A stretch of DNA of 64,000 nt, taken from positions 124,001 to 188,000 of the forward strand of contig KB911067.1 of assembly GCA_000383295.1 (NCBI GenBank), in the 5' to 3' direction. The translations under genes and the position numbers were made by a program. A model generated the notes under the pieces. The model did not search any database. It saw only the letters and a program-made list of their open reading frames with translations, and was not told where the DNA came from. Numbering within the stretch: position 1 is the first letter of the stretch; every line of letters starts with the position of its first letter. Shown here one piece after another: positions 34,392-41,645 of the stretch. This DNA comes from Faecalispora sporosphaeroides DSM 1294 (GTDB taxonomy: Bacteria; Bacillota; Clostridia; Oscillospirales; Acutalibacteraceae).

Positions 34392-35393
34392 TCAGGAATT
34401 ACTTTGCACAGCGGAAAGCTTTCGGACATTCTCCTTGTGCATGATGTCGGCGCTCATTTTAAAGCGCAGCCGATCCAGAAGAATTGCCAAAAAGATGAGG
34501 CCGCCCTTTGTTGCGCTGACCAGATTGACATCCACCCCGTTGAGGTTCAGCGCGTTGTCGATCATACCCAGCAGCAGTGTGCCGCCCAGCATTCCCACAG
34601 GCTTGCCCATGCCGCCGTTAAAGCTGCAGCCGCCCAGAATCGCGCCGGCAAAGGCCATCATTACCATCCCCTCGCCCATGCTGTTGGAAACGGCGTTCTG
34701 CCGCCCGGCTGTGACCAGCCCGGCCAGAGCGGAAAGCAGGCCCGCCAGCATGAAGGCATAGATGACGACGCGGTCGGTGTTGATGCCGGAGATGTAAGCT
34801 GCGCGGCGGTTGCCGCCGGTGAGGGTGAACTTGCGTCCGAAAACCGTTTTATGAAAAATAAATTCAAATATAATGTAAACCACGATCAGCACCAGTATGG
34901 CGATTTGAATTGCCCCGATGCGCCCACGCCCCAAAAAGGTATAGCCTTTGTCAAGCCCGGCCAGGGAGAAGGGCACCAGAAAGAGCACCAGTCCCCGCAT
35001 GACAATCTGGCTGGACATGGTCAGCAGAAAGGAGTTGGTTTTCAGCTTGGCTACGAAAAAGCCGTTGAAAAAGCCGATCACCGTACCCAAAACCAGCGTG
35101 AGAAGAATACACGTCACAGGCCCCATATTCAGCTGCCGGGCTGCCAGTATGACGATGCCGGGCGCAAAAGCCAGCGTGGCCTCCATGGAAAGATCCAGCT
35201 CTCCCACCATCATCACAATTCCCATGCCCAGCACCAGCAGGCCGAGCGTTGCGGACTGATACAGAATATTCAGCTGGTTCTTCATGCCGAGAAACGCGGG
35301 GGTAAAAAAGGCGTTGGCAATAAAAAATGCCGCAAGCAGAACCCACACCAGATTATCCAGCAGGGCCAGCTTTATCTTTGTCTTAAGACTCAT
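34392..35393 (-). CDS. Sugar-type ABC importer permease (RbsC-like)
   Basis: A 333-residue permease of the branched-chain/ribose type with about eight to ten hydrophobic helices. The conserved [20 protein letters not shown] segment near residue 250 is the RbsC-type signature. Its start overlaps the ATPase gene by 11 bases, so the two are translationally coupled. It forms the membrane channel for the ligand captured by the lipoprotein encoded just downstream. Confidence 0.9.
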   Translation of the reverse strand: MSLKTKIKLALLDNLVWVLLAAFFIANAFFTPAFLGMKNQLNILYQSATLGLLVLGMGIVMMVGELDLSMEATLAFAPGIVILAARQLNMGPVTCILLTLVLGTVIGFFNGFFVAKLKTNSFLLTMSSQIVMRGLVLFLVPFSLAGLDKGYTFLGRGRIGAIQIAILVLIVVYIIFEFIFHKTVFGRKFTLTGGNRRAAYISGINTDRVVIYAFMLAGLLSALAGLVTAGRQNAVSNSMGEGMVMMAFAGAILGGCSFNGGMGKPVGMLGGTLLLGMIDNALNLNGVDVNLVSATKGGLIFLAILLDRLRFKMSADIMHKENVRKLSAVQSNS

Positions 35394-36921
35394 TGTTTCT
35401 CACCTCGTCAATATGGATCACCTCGCCTTGCATTGCCCGGTATATCTCTTTTTCAGAAAACTCCTCCCGCGAAAACTGGTCGATGATCTTACCCTCATAC
35501 AGAACCAGAATACGGTCGCAAATTTTGATCAGATCCTCCACTCCGGGAGATGTGATAATAACGCAGGATTGCTTGCGAAGCTCATGGTGAATGGTGTTTA
35601 GAATGGATTCCTTGGCCTCGATATCTACGCCGCGGGTAGGCTCATCCAGCAGGCAGACCAGCGGGGTATAGGCCATGATCTTGCCCACCAGCACCTTTTG
35701 CTTATTCCCGCCGCTGAGCTGCCCGATGTTCTGATTTCTGGAAAAAGCCTTCACATCCAGCGTACGAATCAGATCGTCTGCCAGCTGCTCCTCTTTTTTG
35801 GTCTGGAGCACCCCCCACCGGCTGATCCTGGGCAGTATGCTGACGGTTAGATTTTTCTGAATGGAGGCGATGGGGATCAGCCCCTCTGCCTCGCGTTCCT
35901 CCGTCAGGTAAAGCACTCCATCGTCACGGGCGGCTGCCGGGGAGCGGTAATGCTTTTGGCTTCCCGCAACCCAGACCGTTCCATCGTCGTACGCATCGAT
36001 CCCGACCACACTCTTCATCAGCTCGGTTCGCCCGCTGCCCCGCAGCCCCGCCAGCCCGACAATCTCGCCCATTCTGACGGACAGGCTGATATGCTCAAAT
36101 TTTCCGTAGCTGGTAAAGTTCTTTAGCGCAAACACCTCTTCCTCCCGAATCATGGAGGACATGTCTTCCATGATCTGTTCGTCATAATTGGTGCTGCCGA
36201 CAATCAGCGAGGCCAGCTTCTTTTTATCCAGATTCTCCCGCATGACGCTGCCTACATTGTGCCCGTCCCGGATCACCGTTACCCAATCGCAGACGCGCAG
36301 GAGCTCCTCCGTATGGTGGGAGATAAAAACAATGGTTTTCCCGGCCGAAATCAGGTCGTCGATCAAGCGGTAAAGAATCGCCTGATCCTTTTGACTGAGA
36401 GAGGCGGACACCTCATCCATAATGACAATCTCCGCGTTTTCCACAAAGCACGCCTTGATGACCAGCAGCAGCTGGCGCTCACTGATGGATAAATTCCGCA
36501 TCTTTACGGATACGTCTATGGGAAAGCCCGCCCGATCCAGAATCTCGACCGCCCGGCGGCGCATCTCGCTCCAGTCGATGACCTTTTTGTCATCCAGATA
36601 CCCGGGCATAAAAAAGTTTTCCATTACGGTGCTTTCTTCTATCACCTGCGGCTCCTGTGTAATGATCGAGATGTGCTGGTGCTTGGCCGTGATAGGAGAC
36701 AGGGAAGTATATTTCTGCCCGTTGATCCAGATTTCCCCGCTGCTGGGGGCGACCAGCCCGGAAATGATACCTACCAGCGTGGATTTTCCGGCGCCGTTTT
36801 TGCCTATGAGCCCGTGAACCTCTCCGCGCCTGATGGTGAGGCTCACGTCCTCCAGCGCCACAGTTCCGGCGTACAGCTTCGTAACGTGCCGCAATTCCAG
36901 AGCCGTCTGTTCCTCTGCCAC
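35383..36921 (-). CDS. Sugar-type ABC importer ATPase, two nucleotide domains (RbsA/MglA-like)
   Basis: A 512-residue tandem ABC ATPase. The first domain has Walker [10 protein letters not shown] near residue 40 and a degenerate signature LSISERQLL; the second has the reduced Walker [11 protein letters not shown] and signature [14 protein letters not shown], with Walker [12 protein letters not shown]. This asymmetry is normal for RbsA/MglA proteins. The start is GTG 36921 behind GGGAGG. It follows the HisD-like gene by 39 bases and overlaps the permease gene. Confidence 0.92.
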   Translation of the reverse strand: MAEEQTALELRHVTKLYAGTVALEDVSLTIRRGEVHGLIGKNGAGKSTLVGIISGLVAPSSGEIWINGQKYTSLSPITAKHQHISIITQEPQVIEESTVMENFFMPGYLDDKKVIDWSEMRRRAVEILDRAGFPIDVSVKMRNLSISERQLLLVIKACFVENAEIVIMDEVSASLSQKDQAILYRLIDDLISAGKTIVFISHHTEELLRVCDWVTVIRDGHNVGSVMRENLDKKKLASLIVGSTNYDEQIMEDMSSMIREEEVFALKNFTSYGKFEHISLSVRMGEIVGLAGLRGSGRTELMKSVVGIDAYDDGTVWVAGSQKHYRSPAAARDDGVLYLTEEREAEGLIPIASIQKNLTVSILPRISRWGVLQTKKEEQLADDLIRTLDVKAFSRNQNIGQLSGGNKQKVLVGKIMAYTPLVCLLDEPTRGVDIEAKESILNTIHHELRKQSCVIITSPGVEDLIKICDRILVLYEGKIIDQFSREEFSEKEIYRAMQGEVIHIDEVRNNES

Positions 36922-36960
36922 AAGAATTCCTCCCTTCTGTTTCCGGTTCGCCTGTGCAGT

Positions 36961-38223
36961 TTACTCCACGCGCAAACGGACGGAATCTCTATGCGCGTAA
37001 AGTCCTTCCACCTGCGCGAAATGCATGCAGGACTCGGAGAGATTTTTGCAGCCCTCCTGACTGACGTACTGGTGAAAAGGCGTCTTAATAAAGGTTTTGA
37101 CACACAGTCCGTTAGAATAGCGGGCCGTGGACATGGTAGGCAAAATGTGATTGGTTCCGGAGACGAAATCCCCAAAGGCCACCGGCGCATAATGCCCCAC
37201 GAACAAAGACCCATAGTGATACAGCCGGGCAGCTACCTGCCGTTCTTCCTTCGTCTGTACCTCCAGGTGTTCCGGCGCCACCCGGTTGGCCAGCGCGATG
37301 GCCTCCTCCATGCTCTCGGCCAGGTAAACCTCCCCGTTATCCTCCCATGACCTCTGGGCCACATCGCGGGTCGGCAGATCCGCCAGCAGGCGCTCCAGCT
37401 CCGCCATAGACCGTTCGATCACGCCCGCATCGGTGCAGACCAGAATAGGCTTGGCATTGGGATCGTGCTCCGCCTGACCCAGCAGATCAATGGCCACAAA
37501 GGTGGGGTTGGCGGTCTCATCCGCAAGGATCAGCACCTCGCTGGGTCCAGCCAGGCTGTCGATTCCCACGTCGCCCAGCACCTGGCGCTTGGCCTCGGTG
37601 ACAAATTTGTTTCCCGGCCCGACGATCATATCGACCTTTTGCACCGTCTCCGTGCCGTAAGCGTAAGCCGCAATGGCCTGCGCCCCGCCCATGCAGTAAA
37701 TGTCATCGGCACCGGCAATATCCATCGCCACCAGCACGGCGGGGTGGATCGTTCCGCAGCCGTGAAAGGCGGGGGAACAGGCCGCCACATGCTTTACACC
37801 GGCTACCTTTGCGGTAATAACGCTCATCAGCGCGGAGGAGGGCAGCGGGTAGCGCCCGCTGGGAATATAGCAGCCGCATTTTTCTACCGGCACCAGCCGG
37901 TGCCCCAGCTCCACACCCGCTATGGGGCTTGGAACGTTCAGCGGCTGCATGCATTGCAGCTGCTGCCGGGCAAACCAGCGGATCTGGTCGGCGGCAAAGG
38001 TGATGTGCTTTACGGTTTCCTGATCCACCAATGTATAGGCCTTTTCAATCGTTGGGCGATCCACCTTCACGCATTTCAAATCTGTGTGGTCGAACCTTTG
38101 GGCCAGTTCCAGAAGAGCGGCGTCTCCGCGGCTCTGCACGGAATCTATGATCTCCAGCACCGTCTCTGTCAGCTGGTGATCTCTCTGGTAAGTTTTCTTC
38201 TCCGCCTGTTTGATCGCTTGCAT
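36961..38223 (-). CDS. Histidinol-dehydrogenase-like enzyme (HisD/HpsN family)
   Basis: A 420-residue HisD-family dehydrogenase. Zinc ligands and catalytic residues are present in DLLGQAEHDPNA, VAPEHLEV (the Glu-His pair) and FGDFVSGTNHILPT. ATG 38223 with AGGAG ten bases upstream is used; the frame stays open for 69 more codons that cover a leader hairpin. It is the first gene of an operon with ABC importer, SDR and MDR genes and no other his genes, so histidine biosynthesis is unlikely. HpsN, the dihydroxypropanesulfonate dehydrogenase, is a catabolic relative found with two other dehydrogenases. It likely oxidizes a primary alcohol to the carboxylate in two steps. Confidence 0.85.
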   Translation of the reverse strand: MQAIKQAEKKTYQRDHQLTETVLEIIDSVQSRGDAALLELAQRFDHTDLKCVKVDRPTIEKAYTLVDQETVKHITFAADQIRWFARQQLQCMQPLNVPSPIAGVELGHRLVPVEKCGCYIPSGRYPLPSSALMSVITAKVAGVKHVAACSPAFHGCGTIHPAVLVAMDIAGADDIYCMGGAQAIAAYAYGTETVQKVDMIVGPGNKFVTEAKRQVLGDVGIDSLAGPSEVLILADETANPTFVAIDLLGQAEHDPNAKPILVCTDAGVIERSMAELERLLADLPTRDVAQRSWEDNGEVYLAESMEEAIALANRVAPEHLEVQTKEERQVAARLYHYGSLFVGHYAPVAFGDFVSGTNHILPTMSTARYSNGLCVKTFIKTPFHQYVSQEGCKNLSESCMHFAQVEGLYAHRDSVRLRVE

Positions 38224-38281
38224 GTCAAGTCCACTCCTGTCTTTCATTTCATTCGGTTGGATTTCTCTGTTCTCTTTCAGA

Positions 38282-38342
38282 TAAGACAAAGGAGCCACTT
38301 TTTCTGCACAATACTGTGCAGAAAAGCGACTCCTTTGTCTTA
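38282..38342 (-). promoter_or_regulatory. Long leader hairpin before the HisD-like gene
   Basis: Arms of 28-29 bases (ending TTTCTGCACA / TGTGCAGAAA around the loop) pair with two mismatches and one bulge. It lies inside the predicted 230-base leader between the MerR-type promoter and the start codon. No T-run follows, so an RNA-stability or attenuation role is more likely than simple termination. Confidence 0.5.
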
Positions 38343-38463
38343 CGTATATTCCCGCCGGCTTCGTCAGCAGCAGACCCAGGTGGAACACGGTTTCCTTTTG
38401 GGGATATGCTTTGAAACGGTTCCGCCGCACGCTGGTATTTTTGGTCTGCGACCTCTGAGATTC

Positions 38464-38494
38464 ATCTTACAGGTATCCCCCGGGGATAAGTCAA
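38464..38494 (-). promoter_or_regulatory. MerR-type promoter with 19-bp spacer and internal dyad
   Basis: On the minus strand -35 TTGACT and -10 TAAGAT are separated by exactly 19 bases. The spacer holds the dyad TATCCCC-G-GGGGATA. An overlong spacer with an operator between the boxes is the hallmark of MerR-regulated promoters. The MerR-family gene ends 160 bases upstream and the HisD-like operon lies downstream. Confidence 0.85.
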
Positions 38495-38655
38495 GTATCA
38501 AAATGATTTGAATTATGAAAATAAAATTTTTTCATAATTTACAAGAAATCCTTAAATTTTACCGAAAAGCCGCCGAATTATGCAGGAGCTGAATTTAAAA
38601 CATGCCCCTGTGGGACACGTTTTCCTTTGCCAAAGCGCAAAAACCCGCCCGCTGG

Positions 38656-39543
38656 TCACCCCTGTATCCCTGTTCCCCGGAACGGGATCATGACCCGAAT
38701 CATCCAAAGGTCGGAGTTGTTGGTAATCATGGGGCTGATCAGCCACTCTTCCACCGACCAGTTCTCCAGACGGTATCCCTGCGCTTTTGCCCATTTCAGC
38801 AAATTCATGTAGGTCTGGCAGAGCCGTTCATTTTTGGGAGAACCAATGTGGATGGCCGACACCCCCTGAAACGCCGGGATATGATCGCAATGCTGGACGT
38901 GCGGGCCGGCATCGGCAACCGGAACGGCAATTTTAAAATCGTGAACCTCGTTGTTAAACGAACAGGCGTCACTGTCAAAATGGTCGTAGGTGATATACAT
39001 CAGCGCGCTGATGCTGAGGGACGCGGCATTGACGGACTGCGCTTTGGTCTGGATCAGAGGGAGGTAATCCATGTCCAAACCATCCGCGTCCTCAAAATCG
39101 GTGCGATACCGCAGCGAAATCACGCTTTGGGCCGGGCGATCCACCACTTCATAATGATAATCCGTTTCCCCCTTGAGATCGTGGATTTTAAAAATGGAGA
39201 TGGCCTCCATCAGCTTGGTATATTCCAGCGTGCTCTGCTCGTAGCGGATCATGCTTTCCTCCAGAGCCTCGCGGGAGGCGGTCATCTGCTTTCGGATCGA
39301 TCTCTGGATCGCCTCAACGTTTCGGCCATAGATAATGTCCTTCATTTCAGCCAGCGACATGTCGATGTTTTTCAGCGCTTTCGCTGCCACAATCGCGCAC
39401 AGGTGCTGCTGGGTGTAGTAGCGGTAATTGTTCGCGTCGTTTCTGGGAACAGGGCTGAGCACCCCATGCTCCTCATAATAGCGCAGCTGCTTTCTGCTTA
39501 CGTTACACATCTGACAGACTTCATTGGTACTGTAGCTTTTTAT
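38656..39543 (-). CDS. MerR-family regulator with C-terminal effector domain
   Basis: A regulator of about 296 residues. The N-terminal MerR helix-turn-helix starts SYSTNEVCQMCNVSRKQLRY and continues with the wing region NNYRYYTQQHL. A coiled-coil stretch (about residues 70-115) leads into a GyrI/BmrR-like effector-binding domain. The start is uncertain: an ATA at 39543 sits seven bases after GGAGG, while TTG 39567 and GTG 39658-39660 lack a well-spaced site. The ATA reading places the start right at the HTH. It very probably controls the promoter at 38464-38494 and responds to the operon substrate. Confidence 0.8.
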   Translation of the reverse strand: MKSYSTNEVCQMCNVSRKQLRYYEEHGVLSPVPRNDANNYRYYTQQHLCAIVAAKALKNIDMSLAEMKDIIYGRNVEAIQRSIRKQMTASREALEESMIRYEQSTLEYTKLMEAISIFKIHDLKGETDYHYEVVDRPAQSVISLRYRTDFEDADGLDMDYLPLIQTKAQSVNAASLSISALMYITYDHFDSDACSFNNEVHDFKIAVPVADAGPHVQHCDHIPAFQGVSAIHIGSPKNERLCQTYMNLLKWAKAQGYRLENWSVEEWLISPMITNNSDLWMIRVMIPFRGTGIQG

Positions 39544-39818
39544 ATGACCGCCTCCCCACTCACACAAGCCTTTTCCGTAACTATATCGAATTTTACGCGC
39601 TATGTCAAAAGATATTTTTGGTTTTTCCTGCTGAGCAAAGCCTGCCCTTCCAAAATGCACCTTCTGATCTTTGCCGTACTCTCAGCCGCAGAATCAGGGC
39701 GCGCAAGTTGAAAAGGGGTATAAAAGGCGGCCATCTGCTGCCAACAGTTAGCCTCCATGCGCCATAAGGGCTTCCGGTATTGCTTACGACTTGTGGCCAC
39801 CGTTATTGCGCCGCTATT

Positions 39819-39962
39819 TCAGCACGCATCATGGGTCACTAGCAAGGTCTGTCCTCGCATTGAGCAGTACTCGGCCGTTACTTCATCCGTAACATTTCCG
39901 CTGCTGGCGACGAAATAGGCCCGTGCCCATAAATGCTTTCCCCAGAATTCTTTGTTGAGGCT
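39819..39962 (-). pseudogene. IS200/IS605-type transposase C-terminal remnant
   Basis: Reading the minus strand gives a 47-residue open stretch with EFWGKHLWARAYFVASSGNV followed by TDEVTAEY, the conserved C-terminal part of TnpA of the IS200 group. In-frame stops (TAA at 39963-39965) cut the upstream part and the catalytic HUH motif is missing. It is a dead fragment lying just outside the integrated element, next to the tRNA pair. The wider gap 39544-40092 holds this, a perfect palindrome and no intact gene. Confidence 0.75.
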
Positions 39963-40044
39963 TTAATTTTAAGAGGTGAATTGGCGACAGTATGTAACCC
40001 ATTCCGCCGCTCTACCTATACTGTTTCATCTATACAAAATGAAA

Positions 40045-40080
40045 AATCCGACCCTTTTCCAATTGGAAAAGGGTCGGATT
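40045..40080. terminator. 36-bp perfect palindrome
   Basis: AATCCGACCCTTTTCCAA is followed directly by its exact complement. It forms a strong bidirectional hairpin adjoining the 3' end of the minus-strand tRNA-Tyr gene and is its likely terminator. Confidence 0.7.
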
Positions 40081-40092
40081 ATCTTAATTTGG

Positions 40093-40174
40093 TGGAGGAG
40101 GGTGGATTCGAACCACCGAAACGTAACGTAACAGATTTACAGTCTGCCCCCTTTGGCCACTCGGGAACTCCTCC
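40093..40174 (-). tRNA. tRNA-Tyr (anticodon GTA)
   Basis: The minus strand gives acceptor arms GGAGGAG / CTCCTCC, D-arm segment CCCGAGTGGCCAAAGGG, anticodon stem-loop CAGACTGTAAATCTG with GTA, a long class II variable arm and the T-arm GGTGGTTCGAATCCACC. An encoded CCA follows at 40090-40092. Confidence 0.95.
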
Positions 40175-40238
40175 ATATTACCTTTTATCTCAAACAGATG
40201 CAGCAGTTTGTCCGATTCAGCTGAACGCCGAAGCGTGG

Positions 40239-40282
40239 AGCTGGTGGACGGATTCGAACCCCCGACCTGCTGATTACAAATT
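40239..40282 (-). pseudogene. 3' half of tRNA-Thr(TGT): attachment-site scar
   Basis: The minus strand reads from the anticodon loop (TTTGTAATCAGCAGG) through the T-arm GGGGGTTCGAATCC to the acceptor strand CACCAGC, then T and an encoded CCA (40236-40238). The 5' half of the tRNA is absent: upstream of TTTGTAA the sequence no longer pairs. This is the expected attachment site left when an element integrates into the 3' end of a tRNA gene. Everything to the right is AT-richer and mobile in content. The intact tRNA-Thr should lie at the far end of the element. Confidence 0.85.
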
Positions 40283-40323
40283 ATATCGGTCTGCTAAGAA
40301 AAACAGAAAGAGGTGCATTGATT

Positions 40324-40842
40324 ATGAAATCTAAAAAAATGATACTGGCTGAAAATCCCCCTATCGATCAGTACGTTGAACAGAGCTTCCCGGTAATTGC
40401 CACTTCGATTCCTGGATCGCCAGATCGTAAAGAAATTGAAGTTGTTGAATACCTTGGCTCCAATGGTACACACAAGACTTATAATTGCAGCTATTTTAAA
40501 GTAGAAGTCGTCAAGGATTATGACGGCTTCGTTTCTTTTATTGTAAAAGGTGAGAGTCGGGAAAAATACGGCGATGTTTGGATCATGAGAACCCATGATT
40601 TTAATAGAGCTTATGGGCTTAAGAACGAATTGGAGGCCTTATTAGGTAGAGAGCCGAACGAACGGGAGAAAATGCCCTGTCATGGTTCCCTGCAACGTGA
40701 ACAGCTGTGGTGGGAGAAAGAACGGACACCCGAAAAAGCAGTTGACATAAGCGGTCGATTTCAGGACGCTAAACATCAGGCTGAAAGCCCCCAAAAGCAA
40801 AGCGTCGATAGAAGCACTAGAGCAAATTTAAAAGAATTATGA
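40324..40842 (+). CDS. Hypothetical protein at the element's left end
   Basis: A 172-residue soluble protein that I do not recognise. It has no signal peptide. The middle (about residues 38-90) looks like a small alpha/beta fold with VVEYLGSNGTHKTYNCSYFK and DVWIMRTHDFNRAYGL, and the C-terminal 60 residues are charged and probably disordered. ATG 40324 follows GAGGTG by eight bases; a TTG two codons earlier is possible. It is the first gene inside the attachment scar and is followed by a hairpin. A factor for excision or element biology is conceivable from the position only. Confidence 0.6.
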   Translation: MKSKKMILAENPPIDQYVEQSFPVIATSIPGSPDRKEIEVVEYLGSNGTHKTYNCSYFKVEVVKDYDGFVSFIVKGESREKYGDVWIMRTHDFNRAYGLKNELEALLGREPNEREKMPCHGSLQREQLWWEKERTPEKAVDISGRFQDAKHQAESPQKQSVDRSTRANLKEL

Positions 40843-40847
40843 AGTCA

Positions 40848-40869
40848 AAAGCGGAAGCGCTTCCGCTTT
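40848..40869. terminator. Perfect 22-bp palindrome after the first element gene
   Basis: AAAGCGGAAGC is followed by its exact complement. It probably terminates the first gene. Its core CGGAAGCGCTTCCG also fits the palindrome family found inside parB (CGGAAG-N2-CTTCCG). Confidence 0.55.
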
Positions 40870-40873
40870 CATC

Positions 40874-40902
40874 TTGACAGAATGTGGTAATAAGAATACA
40901 CT
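40874..40902 (+). promoter_or_regulatory. Candidate sigma-A promoter for the secreted-protein genes
   Basis: TTGACA, a 17-base spacer and TACACT lie 26 bases before the next start codon. The -35 is perfect and the -10 is weak. Confidence 0.5.
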
Positions 40903-40928
40903 CAAATTAACGAATGGAGGACGAACTT

Positions 40929-41579
40929 ATGAAAAAGAAATATATAATTGCAATAGCGGCGGTTATCGTTTTTGCAGGTGTGGCTACGGCGTTCGCTACG
41001 CAGGATGGAGGGAAAGACGATCCCCTTACTCCGGCAGAGAGTACGACATCGTCCAATGTATCCCTGACGATTGGAGAAATCAATTCTGCTGACGTGGCCG
41101 GTGGAGCTGCCGGTTCGACATCAGGTAGCGGATCGGGCGCAGCCAGTGCAGGTGATAAAAATACAACGGCACTTACCAGCATAGCTCCAAAGTCGTCTTC
41201 AATGCCCCCGGCTCCGGTGATTGAGGGAGCCGGTAGCGAAACGAGCAGCGGATACACCAAGGCAACAAATCCGGCCTTGACTGATCCAGATAAGCAGCCC
41301 ACTTATAAAGAAACTCCGGTTATCGACAACGGAAAGAAAACGACAAGCAGCAGTTCTTCCAGCAGTAAAAGCAACTCGAGCAGTTCCAGTAAATCTTCTT
41401 CGAGCAAGTCAAGCTCCAGCAAATCTTCCTCTTCTACCCCAAAAGCTGGTGATGTAAAGGATGGAAAAACCTATATGCCCGGTTTTGGCTGGGTAGATGG
41501 AACCGGCGGAGGTGAAGGTGAAACCGTTGGTAAATCCGGAGATGAATTGACGGGTGAAAAAGTTGGAATTATGGAGTAG
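40929..41579 (+). CDS. Secreted or membrane-anchored Ser-rich protein
   Basis: A 216-residue protein with an N-terminal signal or anchor (KKKYIIAIAAVIVFAGVATA). Residues 20-130 are Thr/Ser/Ala/Pro-rich. Residues 140-175 are an almost pure Ser/Lys linker. A short conserved-looking C-terminal patch contains GKTYMPGFGWVDGTGGGEGE. ATG 40929 follows GGAGG. No enzyme motif is seen. It heads a group with a second secreted protein and a small membrane protein and may be part of the cell-surface apparatus of the element. I recall similar proteins in clostridial elements under a DUF6550-type label but cannot confirm it. Confidence 0.7.
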   Translation: MKKKYIIAIAAVIVFAGVATAFATQDGGKDDPLTPAESTTSSNVSLTIGEINSADVAGGAAGSTSGSGSGAASAGDKNTTALTSIAPKSSSMPPAPVIEGAGSETSSGYTKATNPALTDPDKQPTYKETPVIDNGKKTTSSSSSSSKSNSSSSSKSSSSKSSSSKSSSSTPKAGDVKDGKTYMPGFGWVDGTGGGEGETVGKSGDELTGEKVGIME

Positions 41580-41645
41580 AATTCAATATAGATTTGTTAA
41601 AGAGCATGGTATTGGCCATGCTCTTTCGTTTTGCAAGGAGGATAT

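Noticed and set aside
33183-35486. A 767-codon open frame on the plus strand
   Set aside because: It is antisense to the binding-protein and permease genes, has no ribosome site, and is His/Gln-rich in the way typical of GC-rich antisense frames.
36961-38223. HisD as a histidine biosynthesis gene
   Set aside because: No other his gene is near; it leads an importer and dehydrogenase operon under a MerR promoter, which fits a catabolic paralogue.
40848-40869. Palindrome at 40848 as a certain parS copy
   Set aside because: Its core fits the parB palindromes, but its position after a stop codon fits a terminator equally well, so it is kept as a terminator with a note.
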